A stretch of DNA of 64,000 bases from Solidesulfovibrio carbinolicus (GTDB taxonomy: Bacteria > Desulfobacterota > Desulfovibrionia > Desulfovibrionales > Desulfovibrionaceae): assembly GCF_004135975.1 (NCBI RefSeq), contig NZ_CP026538.1:4428501-4492500 (forward strand), given 5' to 3'. Under the pieces are notes generated by a model that saw nothing but the letters and a program-made list of their open reading frames with translations, made no database searches and was not told the origin of the DNA. The position numbers and the translations under genes were made by a program. This document shows, in pieces, positions 1 through 8,596 of this stretch. Each line of letters starts with the position of its first letter. Positions within the stretch are counted from its first letter, which is position 1.

Positions 1-1242
1 TTGACCTCCCCGCACGAACCGGACCAGCCGCCATTCCAGCCAGATCGGCTTGCCGAAGGTGGACACCACCCGGGCTTCGCTGTGAAACGTCCGGCCGTTG
101 TCCAGGGTTTCCAGGATCTCGGACAGCAGACCGCAGGCGCGCCAGGACTCAAGCTCGTTGAAATTCTGGCTTTGCAACGCCTCCCGGTCGCCGCCGACGA
201 TGCGGGCGAAGCTGGCGTTGACCGAAAGACATTGTCCGTCCCGGCGGTAGACGCCAATCCCCAGGGGCGAGGCTTCCAGGATGGCCGTGTTGAGTTCCAG
301 CAGTTCTTGCAGGGCTGCGGTCCGGGCGGCCACGAGGTCTTCCAGTTCGGCCTGTTGCCGCCGGGCCGTTTCCCACTCGCGGCGAAGCCTAGCCGCCAGG
401 GCGGCGGAAAGCGCCAGGATGGCGGCCACGGCCGCCGCCGTGCCCAACCCCAGCAGCCAGGCCACCCGCCGCCACCCCGCCAGCAGGCTGTCCAGGGGCA
501 AGGACAGGCACACCGACATGGAAAATCCCGGCACGTCCCGGGCCCGGCTGATGCTTTCGCCCGGAATGGGACACGGCACGCCCTGGCCGTCCAGCCGCCC
601 GGGGACGGGATAGGCGGCCAGGGGCAGGCCGTCCCCCCGGCGCAGGACGATGGTGGCGTCATGGGGCAACTTGAGGGCGGTGTAGATGTCGAGAAAATAC
701 TGCACGTCGATGGCCGCCATGAGCACGCCGGCAAAAACGCCCGAAGGGGTGTCGATGCGGCGCGACAGGCTGATCATCCAGGCGTTGTTGACCCGGTTGC
801 GCAGCGGTTCGGAGATAAACAGGAAGTCGCCGTCCGCGGCCTTCTGGGCCGTGAAGTACTCGCGGTCGGCCACCATGACCCGGGGCGTGGGCCATTCCCG
901 GGAATGGCCGCGCATCTTGCCGTCGGCGTCAAAGGCGAGCAGCGCCTGCCCCTGGAGCAGGCCGCGAAAATTGGCCCGCAGGATGTCGTGGATTTTTTCC
1001 TCGTCGGCCGGCCAGGTCGTCCAGTCGCTTTCCAGCTGCATTTTCGCGTCGGAAAGCTTGGTGTTGATCTCCTGAAAGGCCAGGGCGGTCTGATTGGCCA
1101 GGACAAAGGACAGCCGGTCCAGATCCTTGCCGACTTCCTCGATCTGGCTGGAGCGCAAGAGATACAGCACGCCGCCGCAGCCCACGGCCAGCACGCAACT
1201 CAGCGCGATACCGGCGAACACGACATGAAGACTGGAACGCAT
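1..1242 (-). CDS. Cache/PAS membrane sensor protein, C-terminus cut by the window edge
   Basis: The reading frame is open from an ATG at 1242 to the left edge (414 codons), so the output domain is missing. The N-terminus has one membrane segment (about residues 7-25). A periplasmic region of roughly 240 residues follows and looks like a double cache sensor: it contains the run VADREYFTAQKAADGDFLFISEP, split here as VADREYFTAQ and DFLFISEP, typical of cache domains. A second membrane segment lies near residues 275-295, then a short coiled coil and the start of a PAS domain (LNTAILEASPLGIGVYRRDG). The protein may be a histidine kinase, a GGDEF protein or a chemoreceptor-like sensor; the sequence shown cannot decide. 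Ligands of cache domains are usually small organic acids or amino acids, which is family knowledge only. Confidence 0.8.
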   Translation of the reverse strand, partial: MRSSLHVVFAGIALSCVLAVGCGGVLYLLRSSQIEEVGKDLDRLSFVLANQTALAFQEINTKLSDAKMQLESDWTTWPADEEKIHDILRANFRGLLQGQALLAFDADGKMRGHSREWPTPRVMVADREYFTAQKAADGDFLFISEPLRNRVNNAWMISLSRRIDTPSGVFAGVLMAAIDVQYFLDIYTALKLPHDATIVLRRGDGLPLAAYPVPGRLDGQGVPCPIPGESISRARDVPGFSMSVCLSLPLDSLLAGWRRVAWLLGLGTAAAVAAILALSAALAARLRREWETARRQQAELEDLVAARTAALQELLELNTAILEASPLGIGVYRRDGQCLSVNASFARIVGGDREALQSQNFNELESWRACGLLSEILETLDNGRTFHSEARVVSTFGKPIWLEWRLVRFVRGGQ

Positions 1243-1526
1243 CGGCAAGCCTCTCTCAAGGACCTTAATCCTGGCAACAACACCTTGGAGCATTGAAAAA
1301 ATGCTGAAGAATTTCTAGTTGCGCCCCTTGGAACGACAATTGCTCTCTTGTTGCAATGACATCGTCACAAATCATTTCGCCAGAACGCCGCCGACAATTC
1401 TCCGGCCCGCAACACCCCGCGCTTTACCCTATCGGCCCAGCAACGCCATTTCAAGTCCGTTTCCGGGAAAATCCTGTTCGCCGCGACAGGCGGCACGACC
1501 TGCCCAACGGCTAAGCCAGCGCCTTA

Positions 1527-2498
1527 TCACCGGCCCCGTCCCGTGCCGGCCCCATAGGTCTCGCGCCAAGCCGTGGGCGAGACGCCCACCAGCCGACGAA
1601 AACGCTCCCGAAACGCGGCGGCCGAACCAAAGCCCACGGCAGCCGCCACCGCCTCCACGCCCAGGTTCGTGGTTTCCAGCAGCGCCTGGGCCCGGCGCAC
1701 CCTGGCCCGGGCCAGCCAGTCCATGGGGGCCGCCCCGAGCTGCTCCCGGAAGCGGCGGTGCAGCGTGCGCGGACTCAGGCGGGCCTGGGCGGCCATGGTT
1801 TCCAGGGAGAGCTCGACATGGAGGTTTTCCAGCAGCCAGACCTGCAAGGCGGCCAGGCTGTCGTCCGCGCCCGGGGCCACGCGGCGCAGGCGCTGGGCGC
1901 AGCCGCCATGGCGCTCCAGGGGCAGCACGAAAAACTCGGCGCACCCTTCGGCCACGGCCGCGCCGCAGTCCTTACGCACCAGATGCAGACACAAGTCGAT
2001 GCCGGAAGCCAGGCCGGCCGAAGTCAGCACCGCGCCGTTATCGACGAACAGGACATCATCCGCCACGGCAACCGCCGGGTACAGCCGGGCCAGGTCGGCC
2101 GTCTTGGCCCAATGGGTGGTGGCCGGCAAGCCGTCGAGCAGTCCGGCGGCAGCCATAACGAAGGCTCCGGTGCAGATGGAGGCCAGGCGCGCTCCCCCTG
2201 TCGCCGCCCGGCGCAAGGCCTGGGCCACCGCCGCGTCGGCAAAGGCCTCCGGCTCCATGATACCGGGGATGACCACGGTGTCGGCCTCGGGCAGCCTCTC
2301 CAGGGGCGCAACCCCGCCAAGGGCATGCGCGCCGCTGCGGATCGGATCGCCCGGGCCGCACAGGAACACCTCGTAAGGCTTGCTCCCGTCCGGGAGACGG
2401 ATTTGGGCGAAAAGCGCCTGGGGGATGGCCAGATCAAAGGCCACGAATCCGGGCAGGGCCAGGATGGCCAGCCGATGGGGCGTGGGGAATATGGGCAT
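1527..2498 (-). CDS. GlxA-type AraC-family transcriptional regulator (DJ-1/PfpI domain plus HTH)
   Basis: Product of 323 residues. The N-terminal half is a DJ-1/PfpI (GATase1-like) fold: FVAFDLAIPQALF early on, then a nucleophile-elbow-like ICTGAFVMAAAGLLDG that keeps the cysteine. The C-terminal 100 residues form an AraC double helix-turn-helix (SLETMAAQARLSPRTLHRRF and VAAAVGFGSAAAFRERFRR). The start at 2498 (MPIFPTPHRLAIL) is chosen because the domain begins there; the frame stays open upstream but that part overlaps the divergent gene. It is divergent from a DJ-1/PfpI protein gene, so it probably regulates that neighbour, sensing a ligand through its own DJ-1-like domain. The effector is not predictable. 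Confidence 0.9.
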   Translation of the reverse strand: MPIFPTPHRLAILALPGFVAFDLAIPQALFAQIRLPDGSKPYEVFLCGPGDPIRSGAHALGGVAPLERLPEADTVVIPGIMEPEAFADAAVAQALRRAATGGARLASICTGAFVMAAAGLLDGLPATTHWAKTADLARLYPAVAVADDVLFVDNGAVLTSAGLASGIDLCLHLVRKDCGAAVAEGCAEFFVLPLERHGGCAQRLRRVAPGADDSLAALQVWLLENLHVELSLETMAAQARLSPRTLHRRFREQLGAAPMDWLARARVRRAQALLETTNLGVEAVAAAVGFGSAAAFRERFRRLVGVSPTAWRETYGAGTGRGR

Positions 2499-2625
2499 GG
2501 TGGATTCCGTCGGGACACGGGCAGCAGGCGTTTGACCATATTCCGGCGGCAATTGGCCGGCAAGCCCCTTTCGGGAAAACGGCGGCGGCGTAGACCAGGG
2601 GAAAACGATCACCCTAGGAGTTTTT

Positions 2626-3462
2626 ATGAATCGCCGCCATTTCTCCCTGGCCTGCCTGGGCCTGGCCGCCGCCGCCAGCGCGGGCGTGGCCCCGGCCCTG
2701 GCCGCCGCCCCGACGGGAGCATCCGGTCCGGCCAAACGCGAGCCCGGCAAGCCCCATATCGCCTTTCTGCTGTTTGACGGCATAACGGCCCAGGACATGA
2801 TCGGCCCGGCCACGGTGCTCGGCGCTTCGGGCCGGTTCACCATGGACTATGTCTGGCGCGACACGAATCCGGTGCGGGCCGAAAGCCGCTCCCCGGCCGA
2901 GCTGCGCATCGTGCCCACGGCCACCTTCGCCGAGACCACCAGCGCCGACATCCTGTGCGTGCCGGGCACGAGCAACGTGTTCGCCCAGTTGCGCCAGCCC
3001 GATATCCTCGACTGGGTGGCCCGGGTCGGGGCCACGGCGACGTGGGTAACCAGCGTGTGCACCGGCTCGTTCATCCTGGGGGCGGCCGGGTTGCTGCGCG
3101 GCTACAAGGCCACCTCCCACTGGACCCTGGTGGACGAACTGGCTGCCTTTGGGGCCATCCCGACCCGGGAGCGGGTGGTGGCCGACCGCAACCGCCTGAC
3201 CGGGGCCGGGGTGACCTCGGGCATCGACTTCGGGCTGACGCTTTTGGCCAAGCTGTGCGGCGACGACGTGGCCAAGACCATCCAGCTTACCCTGGAGTAC
3301 GACCCGGAGCCGCCCTTTGCCTGCGGCTCGCCCAAATCGGCCCCGGCCGAACTGACCGCCAAGGCCAAGGCCGGCTATCTGGCCTATCTGGAGCAGGTCG
3401 CGCCCGACGCCCGCCAGCTCTTGGAGGCGGCCTCCAAGCGCCTGGGCGTTAAAACTTCCTGA
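2626..3462 (+). CDS. Tat-exported DJ-1/PfpI family protein, isonitrile-hydratase-like
   Basis: Product of 278 residues starting with a twin-arginine signal (MNRRHFSLACLG, hydrophobic stretch, cleavage after ALAAA). The mature part is a DJ-1/PfpI domain with FDGITAQDMIGP and the nucleophile elbow TSVCTGSFILGAAGLLRG followed by YKATSHW. This combination resembles isonitrile hydratase (InhA) and ThiJ/PfpI-like proteins, which use that Cys. An AGGAG ribosome binding site precedes the ATG. A Tat signal is unusual because characterised isonitrile hydratases are cytoplasmic; the leader implies a folded protein delivered to the periplasm. The divergent GlxA-type regulator (start 2498) is the likely controller. 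Substrate unknown. Confidence 0.85.
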   Translation: MNRRHFSLACLGLAAAASAGVAPALAAAPTGASGPAKREPGKPHIAFLLFDGITAQDMIGPATVLGASGRFTMDYVWRDTNPVRAESRSPAELRIVPTATFAETTSADILCVPGTSNVFAQLRQPDILDWVARVGATATWVTSVCTGSFILGAAGLLRGYKATSHWTLVDELAAFGAIPTRERVVADRNRLTGAGVTSGIDFGLTLLAKLCGDDVAKTIQLTLEYDPEPPFACGSPKSAPAELTAKAKAGYLAYLEQVAPDARQLLEAASKRLGVKTS

Positions 3463-3603
3463 CCGCCCCGCTCTTCCCCGCGCGCCCTCCGGCTTCCACC
3501 CGGGACCAGACGGGCGCGCGCCAACAAAACGCCTGTCCTCCCGGCTCCCCAGCCGTCAAGACAACCGCTCCCCGCCGAACCCCCTTTACCCCTTTTCCCA
3601 TTT

Positions 3604-3650
3604 GGGGGGTCCGGGGGCCTCAGGCCCCCGGCCGCCGGCCTCTTTTCCTC
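3604..3650 (-). repeat. Gene-3'-end hairpin element, copy A
   Basis: A G+C-rich hairpin (GGGGGCCTCAGGCCCCC core) flanked by GGGGGTCC on one side and GGCCGCCGG plus a pyrimidine tract on the other. It lies 13 bases after the stop of the NtrC-type gene and is read in the same sense as the other copies relative to the upstream stop codon. It probably acts as a terminator or 3'-end stabiliser for that gene and for the convergent DJ-1 gene. See the finding on this family. Confidence 0.75.
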
Positions 3651-3662
3651 TTCCGACGCAGC

Positions 3663-5072
3663 CTAGGGCCGCGTCGACAGGCCGTACTTGCGAAACAGGT
3701 CATACAGCCGCGACGGCGACAGGCCGCTGGCCTGGGCGGCCCGGACCACGTTGCCCCGGCTGGCTTCGAGCAGGTCGCGCAGGTAGCGCCGTTCCACGTC
3801 TTCCAGGGCCTGGCGGCGGTAGTCCTTCCAGGGCATGACCGCCCCACGGGCCGGCTCGGCCGCATCGGGGCGCAGGGCCTCGCCCGGCTCGCACAGGCCG
3901 GTCACCCGCAGCATTTGCAGGCGGATCTCGTCGGGCAGATGCTTGGGATAGAGCACGGGTTCGCCGCGATGCTGGAGCAGCACGCGCTCCAAAGTGCCGA
4001 ACAGGTCGCGGACGTTGCCGGGCCAGGAGTAGGCGCACAGCACCTGGAAGAACTCCTCGGCAAAGCCCTTGGTGGGCAGGCCGTAGCGGCTGCACAGCCG
4101 GTTCATGTGGTGGATGGTGAGCTGGCGGATGTCTTCCGGGCGCTGCCGCAGGGGGGGCAGGGTGATGACGATGGTGCGCAGGCGGTAGAGCAGGTCGTCG
4201 CGGAAGGCTCCGGCCGCGGCCATGGCGGACAGGTCGCGGTTGGTGGCGGCCACCAGCCGGAAATCGCTCGACAGTTCGCGTTTGGAGCCCACCGGCCGGA
4301 ACCGGCCGTCCTGGAGCACGCGCAGGAAGGTCTTTTGGATGGCCGGGGAGAGTTCGCCGATTTCATCGAGAAACAGCGTGCCCCCGTCGGCCAGCTTGAA
4401 CAGTCCGTCGCGGTCGCGGTCCGCGCCGGTAAAGGCTCCCTTGACGTGGCCGAAAAGCACGCTTTCGACCAGGCTTTCGGGCAGGGCGGCGCAGTCCACC
4501 ACCACGAAATTGCTGACGGCCCGTGCGGAGTTGGCGTGGATGGCCCGGGCGAAGAGTTCCTTGCCGGTGCCGGTCTCGCCGGTGACCAGGACGGCGGCGT
4601 CGGAATCGGCGGCCTGGGCCACGAGGTCCAGGCAGGCTTCCATGGCCGGGGCCGCGCCGATGATGGCCTCGCGCTTGAGCACCGACGGCGGGCGGCGGGC
4701 GGCCTTCTGGGCCCGGTATTCCAAGGCCCGGGTCAGGGGCAAGGTGACGCGGTTGGGGGTCAGCGGCTTTTGGATGTAGTCCCAGGCCCCGGATTTGATG
4801 GCGATGGCCGCGCCTTCGGGGTCTTCCTGGCCGGTGACGATGATGACCTCGGGCGCGCCGGCGGCGGTCTTGACGTCGGGGAGCAGGTCCAGGCCGTAGC
4901 CGTCGGGCAGGCGCAAATCGAGCAGCACCACGTCCAGGCGCTCCCGGGCCAGGGTGAGGCGGCCCTGCTCGATGGAGCCGGCCCAATGGAGGGTATGGCC
5001 CAGGCGGCGCATGAGCGCGCCAAAGGTTTCGCGCAGGATGGGGTCGTCGTCGACGAGGAGAATGTGGGCCAT
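3663..5072 (-). CDS. NtrC-family sigma-54-dependent response regulator
   Basis: Product of 469 residues in three domains. Residues 1-120 are a receiver: MAHILLVDDDPILRETF with the phospho-acceptor in VVLLDLRLPDGYG. Residues about 145-385 are an AAA+ sigma-54 activator with Walker A GETGTGKE, a perfect GAFTGA loop and Walker [11 protein letters not shown]. The C-terminal 50 residues are a Fis-type HTH (RGNVVRAAQASGLSPSRLYDLF). The start at 5072 is where the receiver begins; the longer frame upstream adds unrelated residues. No histidine kinase is adjacent, so it is an orphan regulator here. The intact GAFTGA means it should activate sigma-54 promoters; targets are unknown. Confidence 0.93.
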   Translation of the reverse strand: MAHILLVDDDPILRETFGALMRRLGHTLHWAGSIEQGRLTLARERLDVVLLDLRLPDGYGLDLLPDVKTAAGAPEVIIVTGQEDPEGAAIAIKSGAWDYIQKPLTPNRVTLPLTRALEYRAQKAARRPPSVLKREAIIGAAPAMEACLDLVAQAADSDAAVLVTGETGTGKELFARAIHANSARAVSNFVVVDCAALPESLVESVLFGHVKGAFTGADRDRDGLFKLADGGTLFLDEIGELSPAIQKTFLRVLQDGRFRPVGSKRELSSDFRLVAATNRDLSAMAAAGAFRDDLLYRLRTIVITLPPLRQRPEDIRQLTIHHMNRLCSRYGLPTKGFAEEFFQVLCAYSWPGNVRDLFGTLERVLLQHRGEPVLYPKHLPDEIRLQMLRVTGLCEPGEALRPDAAEPARGAVMPWKDYRRQALEDVERRYLRDLLEASRGNVVRAAQASGLSPSRLYDLFRKYGLSTRP

Positions 5073-5109
5073 GGGTCTGATTCCATTTCCGAATAATCGG
5101 ACTAACGCA

Positions 5110-5178
5110 TTGTGGGGCCGACACCCGGCCCCCGTCAAGGCGCATTGCCGTGACGAAGGCCGGACACCGGCCCCACAA
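5110..5178. repeat. Long imperfect inverted repeat upstream of the NtrC-type gene
   Basis: The arms TTGTGGGGCCG (5110-5120) and CGGCCCCACAA (5168-5178) are perfect complements, and the inner parts (CCGGCC...CGTCA against TGACG...GGCCGG) pair further, giving a stem of nearly 30 bases with mismatches. It lies between the EF-G-like gene (upstream on the minus strand) and the NtrC-type gene. It could be a terminator of the former or part of the leader of the latter. Confidence 0.6.
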
Positions 5179-5181
5179 GAT

Positions 5182-5230
5182 GGGGGTCCGGGGGCCTTAG
5201 GCCCCCGGCGGGGCGCGGGGCAGCGCCCCG
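5182..5230 (-). repeat. Gene-3'-end hairpin element, copy B
   Basis: GGGGGTCCGGGGGCCTTAGG then CCCCCGGC forms the core hairpin; a second small hairpin (GGGGCGC...GCGCCCC type) adjoins it on the side nearest the EF-G-like stop codon at 5251. Orientation relative to the stop codon is the same as in the other copies. Confidence 0.7.
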
Positions 5231-5250
5231 CTTCCCAAGCTCCCCTGCCG

Positions 5251-7320
5251 CTATTCTTCCTTCTTCTTGCTCTCGGCCACCACCTTCTCGGCGATGGGCG
5301 GCGGGCATTCCTCGTAGTGGTCGAAGGCGAGGGTGAACGCGCCCTGGCCGCCGGTGGTGGAGCTCAAGGTCTTGGCGTATTCCTGCATCTCGGCCATGGG
5401 CACATGGGCCTGGATTTCCGTGATGCCACCGGTTGAGTCGGACCCCAGCACCTTGCCGCGCCGGCTGGACAGGTCGCCGATGATGTCGCCCATGTATTCG
5501 TCCGGGCAGCTCACCGACACCAAGACGATGGGTTCAAGCAAGGAGATCTTGAGCTTTTCGCAGGCCGCCTTGAAGGCGATGGAGCCGGCGATCTTAAAGG
5601 CCATTTCCGAGGAGTCCACGGTGTGGAAGGTGCCGTCGAAAAGCGTCACCTTGAAGTCGACCATGGGATAGCCGGCCAGGTAGCCGCGCGCGGCCGATTC
5701 CTGCACGCCCTTGTCCACGGCCGGGATGTACTGCCGGGGAATGGCGCCGCCGACGATGGCGTCCACAAAGGCGTAGCCGCCGCCGCGCGGCTGGCCTTCC
5801 ATGCGAATCCAGCAGTCGCCGAACTGGCCGCGTCCGCCGGTCTGCTTCTTGTGGCGGCCCTGGACCTCGACCTTGCCCTTGACCGTCTCGCGGTAGGGAA
5901 TTTTCGGGGCCTTGAGCACCGGCGTGACCTTATAGCGCCGCTTGGCCTTTTCCACGGCCGTTTCCAGATGGGTCTGGCCCATGCCGGCGATGAGGATGTC
6001 GCCGGTCTCCTCGTCGCGGGTGATGGACAGCGTGATGTCTTCGTCCAGGAGCTTGGACATGGCCGCGAAGACCTTGTCCTCGTCGCCCTTCTCGGCCGGA
6101 GCCAGGGCGTAGGAAATCATGGGCGGGGCCAGGACCGGGGCGGGAATGACCACGGGCTTTTTGGGGTCGCACAGGGTATGGCCGGTGGCCGTGTCCTTGA
6201 GCTTGGCCAGGGCGATGACCGACCCCGGGCCGGCCGGCTCCTTGGAGATGACGGTTTCCTTGCCCAGGGGCAACAGGATCTGGCCGGCGCGCTCCAGGGT
6301 GTCGGTGGCCGGATTGTGCAGTTCCTGGTTGGTGGCGATGGTTCCGGTCAGCACGCGCACGATGGAGAGCTGGCCGGCGAAGGGATCGAACAGCGTCTTC
6401 ACCACAAAGGCGACGGCCGGGCCGGACTCGCTGGCCGTGATCTCGCCGGTCTCGGTGGCGATGACCTTGTCGCCGCCGGCGGCCTCCAGCGGGCCGGGCA
6501 GGTAGTTCTGGACGGCGGCCAAAAGGCGCGCGCCGCCCATGGCCTTCAGCGCCGCGCCGCAGCACACCGGGCACAGCGCCCCGGACAGCGTGGCCTTGTG
6601 CACGGCGGCCAGCAGTTCCTCCACGGCGATCTCCTCGCCTTCGAGGTAGCGCTCCATGAGCTGCTCGTCGGACACGGCCACTTCCTCGATCATGGTCTCA
6701 CGAAGGGTCTCGACATCGTCGGCCATGTCGGCAGGGATGGGGCCTTCGGTGGACCCGCCTTTGTCGTCGAAAAAGTAGGCCTTGCCCTCAAGGACGTTGA
6801 CCACGCCCCTAAACGCCTCTTTCTCGCCGATGGGGAGATTTTGGATGTAGGTCTTAACGCCCAGCTTTTCCTTGATGCCGTTGAGCGCCATCTCGAAATC
6901 GGCTCGGTCGCGGTCCATTTTGTTGATGAAAAAGAGCGTGGGCAGACCAAGCTTGGCGACTTCGCCCCAGAGCTTTTTGGTCAGCGGCTTGACGCCGTCC
7001 ACGGCGTCGACCACAAAGACCACGCCGTCCACGGCGCGCAGCAGATAGGGCAGATCGCCGTTGAAGCTGCCGTCGCCCGGGATGTCCAGGAGAAAATGAC
7101 GGTTTTTCTGGAACTGGAAGGCGGCCAGACCGGGCTGGGTGCTGCCCCGGCGCTTTATTTCCTCGGGCTCGTAGTCCAGGGTGGTGGCCCCTTCCTCGAT
7201 CTTGCCCAGTCGCGGGATGGCGCCGGCGGTAAAAAGGAGCATTTCGGCCACAGAGGTCTTGCCGCATCCGCCGTGGCCGATCAGGGCGTAGGTGCGTTGG
7301 CTGGCGAGGTTTTCCGACAT
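5251..7320 (-). CDS. Elongation factor G-like translational GTPase (EF-G paralogue)
   Basis: Product of 689 residues with full EF-G architecture: G domain (about 1-270), domain II, domain III, domain IV (KQTGGRGQFGDCW) and domain V (EPIVLVSVSCPDEYMGDIIGDL). Walker A GHGGCGKTS is at 15-23 and NKMD at 133-136. The G3 motif reads DIPGD at 79-83, where canonical EF-G has DTPGH; the catalytic His is therefore Asp. The protein resembles the FusA2/EF-G-like paralogues that accompany, rather than replace, the housekeeping EF-G. No ribosomal operon (rpsL, rpsG, tuf) is next to it, supporting an accessory role. Start at 7320 is the ATG directly before the G domain. Confidence 0.9.
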   Translation of the reverse strand: MSENLASQRTYALIGHGGCGKTSVAEMLLFTAGAIPRLGKIEEGATTLDYEPEEIKRRGSTQPGLAAFQFQKNRHFLLDIPGDGSFNGDLPYLLRAVDGVVFVVDAVDGVKPLTKKLWGEVAKLGLPTLFFINKMDRDRADFEMALNGIKEKLGVKTYIQNLPIGEKEAFRGVVNVLEGKAYFFDDKGGSTEGPIPADMADDVETLRETMIEEVAVSDEQLMERYLEGEEIAVEELLAAVHKATLSGALCPVCCGAALKAMGGARLLAAVQNYLPGPLEAAGGDKVIATETGEITASESGPAVAFVVKTLFDPFAGQLSIVRVLTGTIATNQELHNPATDTLERAGQILLPLGKETVISKEPAGPGSVIALAKLKDTATGHTLCDPKKPVVIPAPVLAPPMISYALAPAEKGDEDKVFAAMSKLLDEDITLSITRDEETGDILIAGMGQTHLETAVEKAKRRYKVTPVLKAPKIPYRETVKGKVEVQGRHKKQTGGRGQFGDCWIRMEGQPRGGGYAFVDAIVGGAIPRQYIPAVDKGVQESAARGYLAGYPMVDFKVTLFDGTFHTVDSSEMAFKIAGSIAFKAACEKLKISLLEPIVLVSVSCPDEYMGDIIGDLSSRRGKVLGSDSTGGITEIQAHVPMAEMQEYAKTLSSTTGGQGAFTLAFDHYEECPPPIAEKVVAESKKKEE

Positions 7321-7576
7321 TCCCTTCTCCCTTGTGCTAGGCGTTGTCACCGTGGTCCAAACGCCTGGGGGCGTTTTTCCTGTCCCATATCGAAAGCCGG
7401 CGGGCCGGCTTTGTGACGAAGCGAATCGAGAGAGAGATCGGGCGGAAATCCGGGCATTTTCAGGCCCTTGGCTTTTCCGCGAGTTTGGGCATATTGGATG
7501 AGGCGTCACCCCTTGTCAAGACGACAACTTCCTGAAATCACAAACTCTACGGCAAAAAGCCAAGAATACCGACACC

Positions 7577-8596
7577 GTGCAGCCACTCTTTCTTCACCCT
7601 CGCGACATCGACCTGTCCGCCCCGCACCTGTTCTGGGCCGCCCCGCCCGACGCGGCGCTGACCGATTCCCTGGCCGCCCTGGGACAGGTCACCCCGGCCC
7701 TGGTCATTGAAACCGACGGCCGGCCCATCCTGGCCGCCGGCAGCAGGCGCGCCGCCGCCCTGCGGGAGATCAAAGGCCGCACCCTGTGCGCCCTGGCCCT
7801 GCCCGAGGCTGACCCCGAGACCCATCCCCAGGCCCCGGACGGCGGCCCGCTGCCCCTGGCCCTGCGCCTGGGGCTTATCTATCTCGCCACCAACCTCGGC
7901 CGGGCCGTCACCGACGCCATGGCCGTGGCCGCCGGGCGCTATTTCGCCCCCCTGGCCGGCGTGGACGGCTTCCTGGCTCTGGCCGGCCCCCTGCTTTTCG
8001 CCCCGGACGACCGGCGCGGCCGGCTGCTTGCCCGCTGGCTCACCCTGCCGCCGGCCCTGGATGCGTGGCTTGCCTCGGGCCATGTGCCGCTGGGGGCCGG
8101 CGAACGGCTCGCCGCCCTGGACCCGGACGATCTCAATGCCTTTATGCCGCTTCTGGGGGCCGTGCGCTGGTCGCGCGGCAGCCTTTCGGCGGCGTTGACC
8201 TTTTTGACCGAAGCCGCCCGGCTGGCCGGCGAGACGCCGGCCGCGACGCTCACCCGCTCGGGCCTGCTCGACCTGCCCGGCCGGGGGCTGTCGCCCAATG
8301 ACCTGACCGCCGGACTGCTGGCCGGCCTGCGCCGGCTGCGCTATCCGGCCGTCACCACCCTGGAGGCCCGGTTCACGGCGCTTTCCCGGGAACTCTCGCG
8401 GGGCAGCCGGGTGAAAATCCGCCCCAGCCAGGGCTTCGAGTCCGACAGCGCCACCTTCGAGGTCACGGTGAAAAACCGCCAGGAGCTGTCCAAGGCCGCC
8501 GCCGACCTGGCCGCCATGGCCGTCGCCCCGGCCCTGCCCAGGCTCCTTTCCGTGGCCCAGGAGGAAATGTCCGAAGAGCCGGGAGAAAAAACGTGA
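7577..8596 (+). CDS. ParB/sulfiredoxin-fold-like protein upstream of an SPL-like gene
   Basis: Product of 339 residues. The first 75 residues resemble the ParB/Srx N-terminal fold: LHPRDIDLSAPHL, then DSLAALGQVTPALV and the ParB-box-like ILAAGSRRAAALREIKG. The remaining 260 residues have no motif I recognise and contain no obvious HTH of the ParB type, although a run of helices is likely (PLLGAVRWSRGSLSAALTFL). The stop overlaps the GTG start of the radical SAM gene (GTGA overlap at 8593-8596), so the two are translationally coupled. It is not located near parA or an origin, so a chromosome-partitioning role is unlikely; nucleotide handling or DNA binding in service of the SPL-like enzyme is conjecture. 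Confidence 0.75.
   Translation: MQPLFLHPRDIDLSAPHLFWAAPPDAALTDSLAALGQVTPALVIETDGRPILAAGSRRAAALREIKGRTLCALALPEADPETHPQAPDGGPLPLALRLGLIYLATNLGRAVTDAMAVAAGRYFAPLAGVDGFLALAGPLLFAPDDRRGRLLARWLTLPPALDAWLASGHVPLGAGERLAALDPDDLNAFMPLLGAVRWSRGSLSAALTFLTEAARLAGETPAATLTRSGLLDLPGRGLSPNDLTAGLLAGLRRLRYPAVTTLEARFTALSRELSRGSRVKIRPSQGFESDSATFEVTVKNRQELSKAAADLAAMAVAPALPRLLSVAQEEMSEEPGEKT

Noticed and set aside
5623-7416. 597-codon plus-strand frame opposite the EF-G-like gene
   Set aside because: Typical G+C-driven antisense shadow; no motif, and the minus strand encodes a full EF-G fold.
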